From Pochonia chlamydosporia 170 (lineage: Eukaryota > Ascomycota > Sordariomycetes > Hypocreales > Clavicipitaceae), in the NCBI RefSeq assembly GCF_001653235.2, contig NC_035795.1:1550001-1614000 (forward strand): DNA of 64,000 nucleotides, read 5' to 3'. The notes beneath the pieces are model-generated. The model made no database searches. It was given only the letters and a program-made list of their open reading frames with translations, and was not told the DNA's origin. Of the stretch, positions 22,490 to 34,428 are shown in pieces. Made by a program: the position numbers and the translations under genes. Each line of letters starts with the position of its first letter. The stretch's first letter is position 1.

Positions 22490-24632
22490 ACGTAACAAAG
22501 TAATGTCGACCGTCTAGGACACAATGATTCCGGGCAGGTCTGGGTGTTGGTTTTGGGTTGGTTGGGCTTGTTGTCTGATATGGAGTAGATACCCTCAATA
22601 ATAGCACATGTGGAGCATGTTATCACACATCTCATCGACGCACATCACCAGCTAGGGGCAAAAGGTTGGACCAACGTTTGAGTTGGAGCTTTTACCCCAT
22701 GATCCAACTGTATGCGCAACATGGCAACCAACTGCCGCAGGAGGAGGGTCCAGTTAGGTGCCTTTCAGCCAGGCATGGCTCGTGGCCCGTGCGTGTGCGT
22801 TACCAGTTGCCAGTTGACCAGACATGGACTTTATTTCGCGAGCTAACAGGACCTGGCACTGCCGGTGTGCCACCATAATGCAGCATGAACAAGTCTGGTC
22901 CGAACAGATTTCTGCAGTTTCGGCAGACAACAGCACTCCGCATGGAGGCAGATGTGTGGCGAGCTGCTCAATACGCACTATCTCATTCACCTCAACAGGA
23001 ACAGGACAAATCGCTCCCAATAACAAAGAACCTTCAGTCACCGTTCGAGTCCATTGAAACAAAGAGGGTGTCTACAAGGACATGGGGAGGACAAAGAAGC
23101 GAGGAGATGATCAGTAGATATTGTGGGGAGCTATCGGAACGACGGAGACGACGGAGTCGGCAAACTTGGACTAAGTGGTGGGCAGTGCACTCCAGCGCAT
23201 CACTTGTTGGGGTAGAGGGGATGACGATGCTAATGCTGTTTGAACGTAATGAGGTAGGAGGAATGTAAGGGAGCTATCTCTGAGATACGCGAGGAACCGT
23301 GCTGAAGCAAGCTCGAAAGCATTCATACTAGAAAGACGGATGTAGCGAGCCCAACTTTGTTATCGGTCTTGCACTGTAGCGGTGTTCGAAAGCGGCTTCG
23401 TGGCTCTGGTGAACAGACACAGCCAACAACAACATTGGAACTTCGTTGCTCAAAATGGGCGTCCCATCCCTTGGTGGCTAGTCGCACAAAGCCCGCCTGG
23501 ATCTTGTCGTCAGGAATGGAGGCCGCCAAAAACCCGACTCCGAGGAGCCTGGCAGTCTTCACAACAATGCAGGGGCGGACAGGTGTCACTTTTGTGTTTG
23601 ATTTTCTGACCTGACAATCCTTGATATTTCCTCGGCAGAGACGGAACCCAAATGAAGTGGATAACGACAATCTGGTTTTCCCAAGACTTCACTATCCTGG
23701 GTTCTTCTCGAGATGGCGGAGCTCAACAAGCTTGAACAACCTTGCGTTGCTTAGGTGGAGACGGCATCAATAACGCCAGCGTTGAATGCTGACTTGTGGT
23801 CAGATTTATGCTTTTTGACTTTGCAATGTACTGTCCCTGGGCCGTCCATCATACCAACGTCTTCTGTGGCTGCCAGGAATCGCACAAAGACCGAACTAAC
23901 GAGGTTGGTGGGCAGCTAACACACACCATCTAAAGACATGGAGTTGCTGTCAAGATGCTGCGAGTGTCTGGGAAAACTCAGCAACGGCAAATGCGGCACC
24001 CTCAGTACCGTTGCTGAACCTACAACACGAATGAAAATGGCCGGTTAGCTCTGATGGGGCTTGCACCTTTTTGATGGCATTAGAATTGCGCAGTACTTGG
24101 CTGTCATATGCAAGATAAGGCGTTTGTGTGCGTTAGATGTTGATCATGTCTAAGTCTAACCGAAACTGCGTACCACTCCATCAGAACACGAAGGATTCGT
24201 GTCAACAAGAAAGCAGGAGAGTTCAAAGCAATTGGAGGCAAGGTCTGACACCGTTGGTCATTGGAGAGAGCTCTGGCCACCCTGCAAGGTAGCCACCAGC
24301 CATGTGGGGAGCTGGGATTGCAATACTTTGGACCAAGCCAACCTGCAACAGCCAAGGTTGTGAGGAGAGCATCAAACTGGGGAATGTCGATGAAGAACAC
24401 CAGGGGCAGCATCGATGAGTGTTCCAGTTGCCAGAGTCTTGTCTCTCGAATGTGCTTGGCGTTTCCTCGTATTGTATGGAGAATGGTATGGAGAGTTCAT
24501 ACTTACCGTGGTAAGTCGATCTAGAACCCACGCGTACTTTGCTTCCCAGCTACAAGTTTCTATTTATTGTCGTGTCACAAATGCTTGTCTCGCGAGACCG
24601 GGGCTCGCATTGAGGGATCATTAACCACGTTT

Positions 24633-24643
24633 GTACGGAGTAC
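24633..24643. repeat. GTACGGAGTAC motif (inverted form)
   Basis: Reverse complement of GTACTCCGTAC, which recurs at 25170-25180 and, overlapped twice, at 26242-26259. Confidence 0.6.
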
Positions 24644-26241
24644 GTGGTCGACACTTATCCCTTTGAGAGAACCGAACCGGTCATCGAGGAGATGAAACTG
24701 ACTGAGTCGCGTCTTTATTTGTGCCCATTCTGGCTTGGTTTGACACGATTTTGGTGTTGCCAAAATCTGGGAATGTGGAAAAGGGTTGGGACAAGTCAGC
24801 AAAGGACTCGGTCTCCGGTTTAAGTGTGGTAAGGACTCACAATTCTTGATGGAGAAGTCCGCCAGGTTTCTTGCTAGGTTGACGCATCCTCTTTGCATTA
24901 GCGGCAGAGCTTCCAAGGCACTTTGGCACTCAACGCTTGCCTGTGGAAGATGTAGAGGGGACCAGGATTGGGTTCTGCCGTGTGGACATGTGCAAACAAG
25001 TGGACGGAGTCTGGTCGGATTCGTCGCCGTCAAAGCACCGGGTGCCATCGAAGTTGAGGTGACGGTGGATGAACATTGAACTCCCATCAAATCCCAATGC
25101 TTGACTGCCCTGTGCTCCCCTGCACAACACAACACACCAGACAACCACCAGACACAAGACTCGGTACATGTACTCCGTACTGTACTTACCAGGGAAGGAG
25201 TACCTGACGCCAGACCTCCACCAGACTCCAATACTTGAGTACCTCCAGCTGCCGCTCACCGTCAAGCATGACACCGGACGCTACTGAATGGAGTGTGTCG
25301 ACATGCCTGGCCGACTCCTATCCCATGGCATCGAGTGCAGATTATGCCTAGTCCCAATCCCGATGTCGTGGCAACGCCATGCCTCAGCAAGACCAGACTT
25401 CAAATGTTCAAATGTTGCTTGGACCGGACCAGACGTTGACACTTCGAGGACAGATGTGCACCCATGGATGGGGCTACAGGGGCATGCTTGGGGGCTGGCA
25501 TAGGGCGTCAGGTGCTAGGATGTCTCAATACGCCTGCTGAAGCGCACCAAGTGCGCTGTACTTTGTGGGATGTACAAGACAAGGGCCTCAAGTTGACCTT
25601 GAACGTTGGCGACATCCATGGACATGGAGCCCCCCAAGGCCCACCACACCAAACGCGGGCAGAACCTAAAAGAAGATTGAATCATTCCCAGCTGTCCAAG
25701 GTTGATTCAATGTTGACTGCCCACCTGCACCTGCAGGCAGTTGCCGCGTTCCATCCATCGTGACCACCAATTCAGACAGGGACAGTGAGACCAGCACAGT
25801 TGCTGCTCCCCCTTCTCCATCAATCGACTCATGTCTGGTGCACTTTCGTTTTACTGCAAAAAAAATACGGGGTACGCTGTACACCGAGATAAGTTCTCTT
25901 TGGTTTTGGGTGAGGACGCACATTTACGCCTGGGCAATACACTTCTGATGGTTCAATATTGTCAAGTTAGAATCTGGACCATGACTGGCCAGACACTCCA
26001 TGTCACTTCACTACACACATACAGCCGACCTGTCCACTGCATTTTACGCTCTGCGGGTGCATTTGGTCTTGTTCAAGTCCAACGTCACCTCATGTTTTGC
26101 GTCCTCATTGGACCGTTGGACATGCCCGAGTGATTGCTGATGTTGGGTCCTTTCTGCTCTTATGACATTTCCTTGCATCCGATCTCTTTCGCTCGATTTC
26201 TGCCTTCGATGGTCCGCCCATATGCTTTGCACTGCATGCAT

Positions 26242-26259
26242 GTACTCCGTACTCCGTAC
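26242..26259. repeat. overlapping double GTACTCCGTAC motif
   Basis: Two GTACTCCGTAC copies share a central GTAC. Single copies lie about 1.1 and 1.6 kb upstream. Confidence 0.6.
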
Positions 26260-26735
26260 GTACTGCGTAATTCGTGCCTAGGAGGAGGTTAGACAAACAC
26301 GCAAACGCAAGCCCCAGCCCAGAGACCCAAACGAAGCCAACCATAACCTCGTGTCTGTCAAGGGCTCCACGTTAGCCCTGGCATGTCTGCGCCGCCGTGA
26401 TGGAGTCAAGCGGTTCAATGTTGCTTGCCTGCAGGTCAAGTGTACGGCGTTTGTGATACAAGCATGTACGTATGTGCTGATGGTGTCAAGCTTGTCCACC
26501 TTGAAGCTGTTGGCTCGCCTTATCAAATGCCCTTGTGGTTTTTGGCTGGCTCTCGACCTAATTAGCACCGGGCCATGGACTCCAACCAAGTGCATCATGC
26601 CCATGTCTCCAAGTCGGTAGCGGCCAAGCCCTGTCCACCCCCAATGGGAATTGATCCATGAGCTCAAGTGCTGATTCTCGGTGCTTATTGCTGCAACTTG
26701 AGGTGCGAGGCTACGCTGGATGCTGCTCAAGTGGT

Positions 26736-26796
26736 CTTGGTCCTGCCTGGTCCTGCTCGACCCTGCTCTGCCCTGTTCTGTTCTGCCCTGCTCTGG
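26736..26796 (+). repeat. CTG/CCTG-rich minisatellite
   Basis: Imperfect short units such as CCTGCTCTG and CCTGTTCTG repeat over about 60 bp, directly upstream of the pyrimidine-rich leader of the KH gene. Confidence 0.6.
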
Positions 26797-26929
26797 TGTG
26801 GTCTATTCCGACTCCACTCGTTGCTCTCCACCTCAGTCGCCCAGACTCAGACTTGGGCTCATGCTCTTCTTCTCTCGTCTTCCCTTCAACACCAACCGAC
26901 CATACCATCGATTTCAACGAACCCAGAGA

Positions 26930-27336
26930 ATCAGGAAACAGGATTTGCGTGTCAATCTTCCTTTTCCTCTTTCTCTTCTTTCCCCTCCCCTATACCCTTC
27001 TGCCGTATTTTTGTTTTATTCACCCCCGTCCACGGCTCTGGGTTTTGGCCTTTCGTCCTTGATACCCCCAAAGGATACCCTCCCTTCTTTCTTTTTCGTC
27101 TCGACGACTTGCTTCGATTCTTCGCCTGTTTTCTGCTTTTTCCTCGACGGTCTGCCCCTTTCCTCGGTGATACCCCGGCTGCCGTCCTTTTTTTTCGTCC
27201 AAACCCGCCATTTTACGCCCGCTGGTGCCTTCGCATGTCGCCTCTCTGTTGCGCCTGTCATCCAGCTTCTGCTACGCTCGGTTCTCGACAATAGGTGTCC
27301 TAGCTCCTTCATTCCCGCGAATTGTTGTCACCCAAT
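26930..27336 (+). promoter_or_regulatory. pyrimidine-rich leader of the KH-domain gene
   Basis: Long CT tracts (about 26950-27000 and 27080-27200) precede the start codon at 27337. Such tracts usually mark transcription starts and leaders of constitutive fungal genes. No TATA box is seen. Confidence 0.5.
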
Positions 27337-30300
27337 ATGAATAAGCTGGCCAACATGCGTCACTGGTCCGAGAGGATGAGCCCCAACTTCGGAATGGGTC
27401 GTCCCAATATGCCCATGAATGGCCTCAACCCGCACCCCAAAAACGCTGCCCAGTCCGCTGGTCCCATCAACTCACCACAAGCCGCCGATGCCACCATCCA
27501 CTACTCGTTCAACGTGCCATTCGCCTCCGACCTCGCGGGCCCAAACACCGAGGACATTGTCCATGCCACCACCGACGCAGTCCTCCGGTGGACGCACCCT
27601 GCCGATGCTCCTGACGATGTACAAGTTCACGAGTTGCCAGTTCATGCTCAAAATCTGGCCAATCTCGGACGACTCTGCCGGGACCTGTCTGTTGGACCAC
27701 TGCCCATTGAAGCCCATGTAGTCTCTTCTTCTCCCAAGAATGGAAGGGGCCAGGTCACGACGGTTTGCCTGTCCGGCTCCCCCGAGCTGGTTCATAAGAG
27801 CCGAGAGACCATCTTGAATGAGATTCCCATCTCTATGGTATGGATGCCCCAGGCCGCTACTACATGTCTTTGCAACCTTTGAGGCCTAGACTAGAAAGCC
27901 AAACTTGATGGTTCTAACTATATTTGGCAGCGTTGCACGACAATCGACATTGACGGGAGCCTCGTTTGTGATCTCAATGCTGGGGTCCTCAAGAAACCTG
28001 TAGTGGAAACACTCGATTATATCTCCACCTTCTGTGGCGTTGATATTTTCTTGCTAGGACCCAAGCTGACTCCGATGGTCGATGGCATGACCGGTGATTC
28101 GGAGTTGCGAATGGACCAACGATGGAGAGTTGCCATTTATGGTGATATACTTTCATCCGAGCACGCTAAAGCTCGTGTCTTGATCCACATTGACACTCTG
28201 GTATGACTTGTTCAAATGATTCCACTGGCTTTTTGAGAGTCGATATTCCCGTTCTATCTGGGAATTGATGAGGGGACGTGGTTTGTACTGACTTTGCCTG
28301 CAGCTTGGCCGTGTTGTCGATGCCACTAGAATCGAACTGTCCTTCCATCAGCTGGTATGTGGCCGCCATCGAAAGAACATCAAGTTGATCGAGTCGTCGA
28401 CCGGGACCGCTATTTACTTCCCACCCTTGTTCTCGCAAATGTACCGGTATTGCCCTCAGAATGCTACTCGTCGTGACCCTACCGACATTTTCATTACTGG
28501 TGACACACCTCAAGCAATTGAGCTTGCAAAGCAAAAGTTGCATGAGACTGTCTCTCGGATTCGTGTTTATGTCAAGGATGTCACCATTCCTGCTGCCAAG
28601 ATTGATAGCATCCTTCTCGGTCGTCTTGACAAGGTGCGGAAAATTCTCGAAACGAATGGGACATACATCATGTTTCCACCTCTGGCTTGCCAACGAACGA
28701 TGGTCCGCGTTCAGGGAAGCGAGGGCTTACCCGTTGAACGTACGGTTCGAGAGCTCATGTCTTTGGTAAGTGGGCCTTGTCCGCTATTCGTATACCAAGT
28801 TGGTTGACAATTCCACCTAGGCTGGCCAATTTTATGGCGCTGGATGGTACATGCAGCAGCCTGAGGCAAGGCAGCTACCCGCACCGGCTGATATTCGCAC
28901 GATGTTATCAGATATCTGCGCCAATGCCGAAGCTGATCTTTCTTATGACAAGATGAGCTTTACCGTTACAGGATCAGATGATGCAGTCAAGTCGGCATTG
29001 ACTGTCATTTCGGAACTGAAGTTTGTCACGCAGTGTCAGTATCAAATCCGTGTCAAGATTGAGCTTGCCAATGAGCACAAGGAGTTTGTGAGTGGCAAGA
29101 AAAATGGCAAAATCAACAAGATCATGGGACAGAGTAAGTTATGATGCGGATCCCCTCCATATATGCTTTCTAACTATGTTTAGGCAACGTGCAAATCATC
29201 TTCGATGGATTCAACGAATACAATTTCAACATTGACGTCATGGCTGCCAGCTACGATTCGATGAAGCAAGGCCTGACCCTGGTTGAACAAGAAATGCCTG
29301 CCTCTATTTCGTTCCATGTACCAGATCAATACCACAAGCGAATCATAGGTATTGGCGGTCAACACATCCAACGCATTATGAAGAAGCACTCTGTCTTCGT
29401 CAAGTTCTCCAACGCCATGGACAGAGGTACAGTTTGAATATTTCAGTCCCTTGGGGACCACTTGCTGACAACTACTCTAGGTGGTATGGGACGTGAGGAT
29501 GACGACATCAAGGTTGACAATGTCATTTGCCGTACCCCTGCTCGGAATGCCCAGAATCTGGATGCCGTTAAGAATGAGATTTTGGAAATGGTGGACCGTG
29601 CTGTAAGCAATATCCATGACGGTCAATCCGCTTTCTTCTCAACTAATTTATGACTGTTAGGACTCCGAGTACACCACCCAAGTTGCTAGCGTGGATCGTC
29701 TTTATCACCGTGAACTGATTGCCCGCCTCCCAGAGATCGATGAGCTGGAGCAAAAATACAATTGCAAGATCAATTTCCCCAGCACTGAAGAAGCAAGTGA
29801 CGAAGTTACTGTCACAGGTCCACAGTGGCAGGTTCCTCACTGTGTCGACGAATTATTGGGCATGGTCCCCGACAAGCATGAATTGGTAATGGCACGCACC
29901 GCCGAGTTGGTCAAGTTCTTGGAGTCGCCAAAGTTCGCCACCGAGCTGATTTCGAAACTCAAGGCCCAGTACGAAGTAGAAGTTACCGTTCATCAGAACC
30001 CTGACGAACTTACTGACGATGGGTCCCCAACTGTTACTCTGGTCTGGGGCTTCACCCGCAACAATGCGGGCGGTCTCCGCGATGCCATCGATTTTCTAGA
30101 GGCTCAAATGGCTGCCGCCACTGTCGAAGCGAATGTTGTCAAGGGATCTATACCAAGGCCAAAGTCTGATTCGTTCGAAGACTCTCTGCAGTACTTCGAC
30201 TCGAAGCTTCTGCAACATGCACCCGCTTCATCTTCAACGGACTCTCCTGTCAAGACCGGTTTTGGCGCCGAAGTCGCCCGTGAACGAAGCAGCATCCTTG

Positions 30301-30680
30301 ACCGACTTCGCAAGCCCGGCAGCATGACATCCATCTCCTCTTTCCTTGACCGCAGAAAGAATAGCTCTCACTCGATGAATAGCAACTTCTTCAAGGGATC
30401 CAGCAATGTTTCCAAGTCGTCATTGATCTCGATTGAGTCCACCCGAAGCTTCAATGCTGACCGCAATCCTTGGAACGATAGCGGAGTCAACTTGCCAGAG
30501 GATGAGAATCCTTGGGCACCACGACCATTCAGCAAACACATGGACAGCAAGCTGGCCATTCCTCTTCCCGGCGATGCCACACCTCGCCACAACGCCCGCG
30601 CGTCTGGAGACAGCGGTCGTCCATCTACTTCTCACTCCATGAATTCAGGATACCCCGGCCCCATTGGGCCCTTCCGTTAG
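27337..30680 (+). CDS. multi-KH-domain RNA-binding protein
   Basis: Seven exons (27337-27837, 27931-28200, 28304-28765, 28821-29133, 29184-29426, 29481-29602, 29661-30680) give 976 residues. Several KH-like units are visible. One has a GKKNGK loop near residues 503-508, continuing NKIMGQSNVQIIF. The next has RIIGIGGQHIQRIM with the canonical G-x-x-G at 571-574. Earlier units around residues 280-410 are degenerate (LLGRLDKVRKILE). The N-terminal 55 residues and the C-terminal 180 residues, rich in Ser and Asn, look disordered. KH proteins bind single-stranded RNA, and multi-KH proteins of the Bicaudal-C/vigilin type control mRNA localisation and translation. The exact orthologue is not certain. 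The start at 27337 is the first in-frame ATG. Confidence 0.88.
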
Positions 30681-31645
30681 ATTCCCCCCGACTTAGAACG
30701 ACTGCATGCGAATACCCCGGCTGGATATACCCTCTCGCAAAAAAATTAAAAAAGAATACCCTGGAAGTTGTGCTTCCACATCGGTCGGTTTTTGATCTTA
30801 CATCAAAGTGCGATGTTTTGAACTGTGTCATGCGTTTTGTGTTTTATACTCTTTTGTGATGCCGCAGATGCCTCATGAGATTTGTTTGATGGTTTTGGTT
30901 ACGTCTGGGAATCAGGTTGGTCTTGATGACTGGCAATGATGCCTCCTTTATACCCACAAGTTTGACCAAAGACATGCTCGAGGCAAAAAAAGTTGAAGAA
31001 AATACCCTGGTTGCAGATATGATTGGTACATGAAAGGAATGGTTCTGGGAGAGTTTGATTTTAGTTTTCGCAAAAGAGGAGATTTTGCTTTGCGGCGGAA
31101 GATGGGAGCGAAGCAGGGAGGCGATGGACGGTATATTTCTGTTCGGTCTGGGACATTCTGGTCTCTGGTTTGTGGAAACACTGGCTGCAATGGGACACTA
31201 GAACGTGTTGTTAAAGCTGTTTTGGAATCTGTTCAATGACGGAATTTCGATTAAAGAGGTGGAATGCAAGAACGACTGATGAAATATACCCGATTGAGTG
31301 CATCAACTGAGATGATTCTGGCCGACGTATGTGAATGGCTGTGCAGGTCCATGAGAGCCACCGCTCTGGCCTTGGTCTTTACGAGGATAGTCTGTGACTA
31401 CGTCGACCAAAATCTCCACGGCATGCTTAACTTTGCCCGGCCATTAATATGCAGTTGACACGACTCGTTTATGGTGAATTTTGGTACTAACTCCATGTGC
31501 AGGTGTAATGGAAATATTTGGTCAGAGAACGTCGATGGCTTTCGTAGCGCACAAGACAAGAAGTAGAACAACATTGAAATCTATTCAGAACATATTCCAT
31601 CAACGCGTCGCGGGGCATCTTTTCGCCTCAAGTACCTTCTATCTA
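30681..31645. other. convergent 3' intergenic region
   Basis: 965 bp between the KH gene and the broken membrane-protein gene, both ending here. No supported feature. Confidence 0.5.
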
Positions 31646-33673
31646 TCAAAAATGAGGAAACACATCCGACCATTGGGGTGTGTCATATGCCTCAACCGGC
31701 AACTCCCTGATACTTACAAAATGCCTCCACGACAATAAATATCCTGGCGAGAAACAAACTAAACCCACAGACGGAGACTACAATGCCCAACGCCACGCTC
31801 TGGACGATGGATTTCTTTCCATCCATCCACTTCTCCCAAAAGGAGTTGAGGACGGTCCATCGCGCGACGGCCGAGTTGAGAATCACCCAGAACCCGCCGC
31901 AGAAGGCGATGTATGGTGCTGAAATGCGCCAGAGCCACTTCTCCGCGGGAGAAGGGAAGTGCTCGTTCCAAGCGGCGGCGTGAAAGCCTCCGTAGCAGAG
32001 GTTCGCGAGCCATAGGATCATGCCGACTATGAGGCCGTTGACGTTGCGGAGGAGGTCGTTTCCTGGCCAGTTTTTGATGTGTGTGGCTAGGAGTTGTTCT
32101 GGACGAGGTGTATGCAGCCGTGGGGAGTTGCGGATGAGTCTGGGTCGGGGTGGGTGAGGAGGATGCGGTCTTCGGTTAGGATGTTGGGGTATACTTGGAA
32201 GGCTTGCTGGATGAGGGATTGGCGTTTTAGTTCGGATGGGGAGTGGTGTTCTGATGAGGGACGGCGTTGGAGGATGCGTGGTCGACGCTCGAAGAACGCT
32301 GTTCCTGAGTCCTTTTGACGGATTTCTTCGACTTTTCGGAGGCAGGAGTCTGTTGCTCGTTGTAGCTTTATACTGCGGAAGTTTATTTCCCTGGTTTGAG
32401 TTTTGTCTGAGATGTGTTTCGGTTGGCTGGCTCTTGATGTCGTTTTGAGAGTATTGGTTACTTGCTGTGGACTGATGGTGGAAGGGATATGTGTTGATCT
32501 TGTAATTTTCAGCCGTAGGGTTTCTAATTCAGGGGTTCTGCTGTAGAGATTCAGGTGTGCGAATAGTGTCTTGATGACAGTTTGTGATTTGACGTTTCCC
32601 TGGCTCATGTAACCACTCATTTCACTTGATGAATACATGAAAGCTACTAGAGGTGCGAGGGACTCGTCTCGAAGAACGATGGGCTCGTTTGGGAGAAGAG
32701 GTTTGTGCCACCAAAATATGTATATGGCGAACGCACAGAGGCTGGCATTGAAAGTTTAGAAACACGTTGAAGGGATGTTGAGCCGGTATGACTTACACAT
32801 GCGCTACTGTGTTCACTTCCAAAAGGTCACTGGTAATCTGGCGGCCAGTCGACCGATAACTTGTATCAGCATCCATGTTGCTTGCACAAGCACTGCGGAT
32901 TTTGCCAAGTTGTTTGCCTTGCTCTTGTCTTCTATTTCTGCCTTTTCAACAACAGGCAAGTGACCAGAGTCGGCGAGCATTAGTATTCCCCTCGCTGTCA
33001 ATGTCAATCTCACAGCCTTCGTTTTTTCAGGGTCTGTCGTGTCAAGATCTGTAACGAGAGCACCTGTTAGGGTGTCAAGTTCCAAGGCAAAGCCGCCAGC
33101 GCATGCGAAAAAGCTGTGAGCCATGCTCCAAGGAATATCGTTGACGAGCTTGACATGTTGCTGAGGCGTGTGCTCTATCTTTCGGTGCTGCAGCAAGTTT
33201 TCTATGTGCTTGTTCAGCATTCCCGCCGAGCACCACTGGCGCCAGGCTGCGAATACGACAAGCTCAGGAGAGTATATGCCTGCGGCTATCCACCGAACGT
33301 TGGTCCATAGAGAATTGGCAACGGTTGTATGTTGTTCGGGAACGTTGAGATGCAAGGCGGACCAGACGCAAAGAATGAGTGTGAGTAGACATGACAGGAT
33401 GAGAGATGCAGTTCCTCTCCCGTTGGGGTCTTGAGTGTACCCTACGTATCGTTCGTTGTGCTGGGTAGTATTAGATGTCGTCTCGTCCTGCGAGGCGGGG
33501 CATTCGGCCACGGGAGCAACCAGCAAGTAATACAAGATATTGACAGGTAACATTTTGATCCCGTGGTGGGATATCTCATGTGGCTGTGAAGTGAGGCAGA
33601 TCAACAGAGTGAGTAAAACGGGCGCAGGCTCGGAGAGCTGCGTCGTCAGGACACGGCCATACTGATATGGCAA
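31646..33673 (-). pseudogene. fungal multipass membrane protein gene with three frameshifts
   Basis: Exon 1 (about 32779-33673) encodes several membrane segments in a fungal-specific layout: GRGTASLILSCLLTLILCVW, then FAAWRQW, then WSMAHSFFACAGGFALELD. The frame breaks near 32819-32827: LPVT is followed one base out of frame by LLEVNTVAHV, whereas the family reads LPVTLLEVNT continuously. After a GTAAGT intron the protein resumes (AIYIFWWHKPLLPNEP), runs to a stop at 32087, and continues one base shifted from about 32105 as EQLLATHIKNWPGNDLLR and IVGMILWLANLCYGG. A third break at a TTTT run (31718-31721) separates IFIVVEAF from SIRELPVEAYDTPQW, ending PHF at 31646. The function of this family is unknown to me. 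Three separate indels with otherwise preserved protein point to a young pseudogene or assembly indels. Confidence 0.75.
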
Positions 33674-34428
33674 GACACAAGAAGTAATATGAGAGGAAGG
33701 AAACTGAAAGTTTTCTATTTGGACATATATCGATACCTAAACTCACACGCAATGTCTCTTCAGCCTGCTCGAAAGTCGTCTTGCCTTGTTGGCTGCCATC
33801 TCAGGGACGCGCTGGTCAAACAGCGACTAGCTCGTAAAATTCCAAGATTAGTGTCTCCTAGTTTTTGAAACGCGCCAAATCATGTTGGTCATCGGAGAGG
33901 GAGGATTAAATTTCTCTACCCCAAAGTCGTGTTGATGATGGAGGAATCAAGAGTCTAGGTTGTAAAGTCACAGGTCCTTAACCACTGGCAACTTCAGTTA
34001 CTAGATCTGCAAGTTGGCGCCGTGTTGGTCTCCTGCCGTTATTTGAAGGCCGTTAATTCGTGGGGCAAGACGGGAAGCGCCAGCAGTTTGCTCCTTCCTC
34101 CCTGGCCCAGGGGTCGTAGGCCTTGCTAGTGTTAGCGTTGTTGAAGATCGACCAATTTGTGACAGACAGACAAGTGTTGTTGTCTGGTCTGGTGCCTGTG
34201 ACCACACAAGTTTACTTCGAGGTGGGCGCACATTGGCCCAAGGAGCATGTCAAAGGCGAGCTGATGCCCCTCCTCAAACAACCTCCAACTTGTTGCCTTC
34301 ACATTCCTCCAAATATGATACACAAATTTTAATCCTGCCAGGCAACTGTTTTGTTTTGAATTTAGTTCCTGCCTGAGTTTATACGTTCCAAATTAGCACC
34401 GGCGTCAAACTTCTCTATTGGACGGGAA
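33674..34428. other. divergent upstream region
   Basis: 755 bp upstream of both the broken membrane-protein gene and the PAQR gene. No ORF or RNA gene supported. Confidence 0.5.

Larger units (their letters stand above)
22490..27336. other. 4.8-kb stretch without a supported gene
   Basis: ORFs here are short, in all frames, and lack family features or usable splice partners. It contains GTACTCCGTAC-type motifs (24633, 25170, 26242), a CTG-rich minisatellite (26736-26796) and pyrimidine-rich tracts from about 26930. The 3' ~500 bp look like promoter and leader of the KH-domain gene. Non-coding RNAs cannot be excluded by reading alone. Confidence 0.55.

Noticed and set aside
26668..27340. Two ~200-residue plus-strand ORFs before the KH gene
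   Set aside because: They are translations of CT-rich leader DNA (Phe/Leu/Ser/Pro-rich) in two frames at once, with no conserved pattern.
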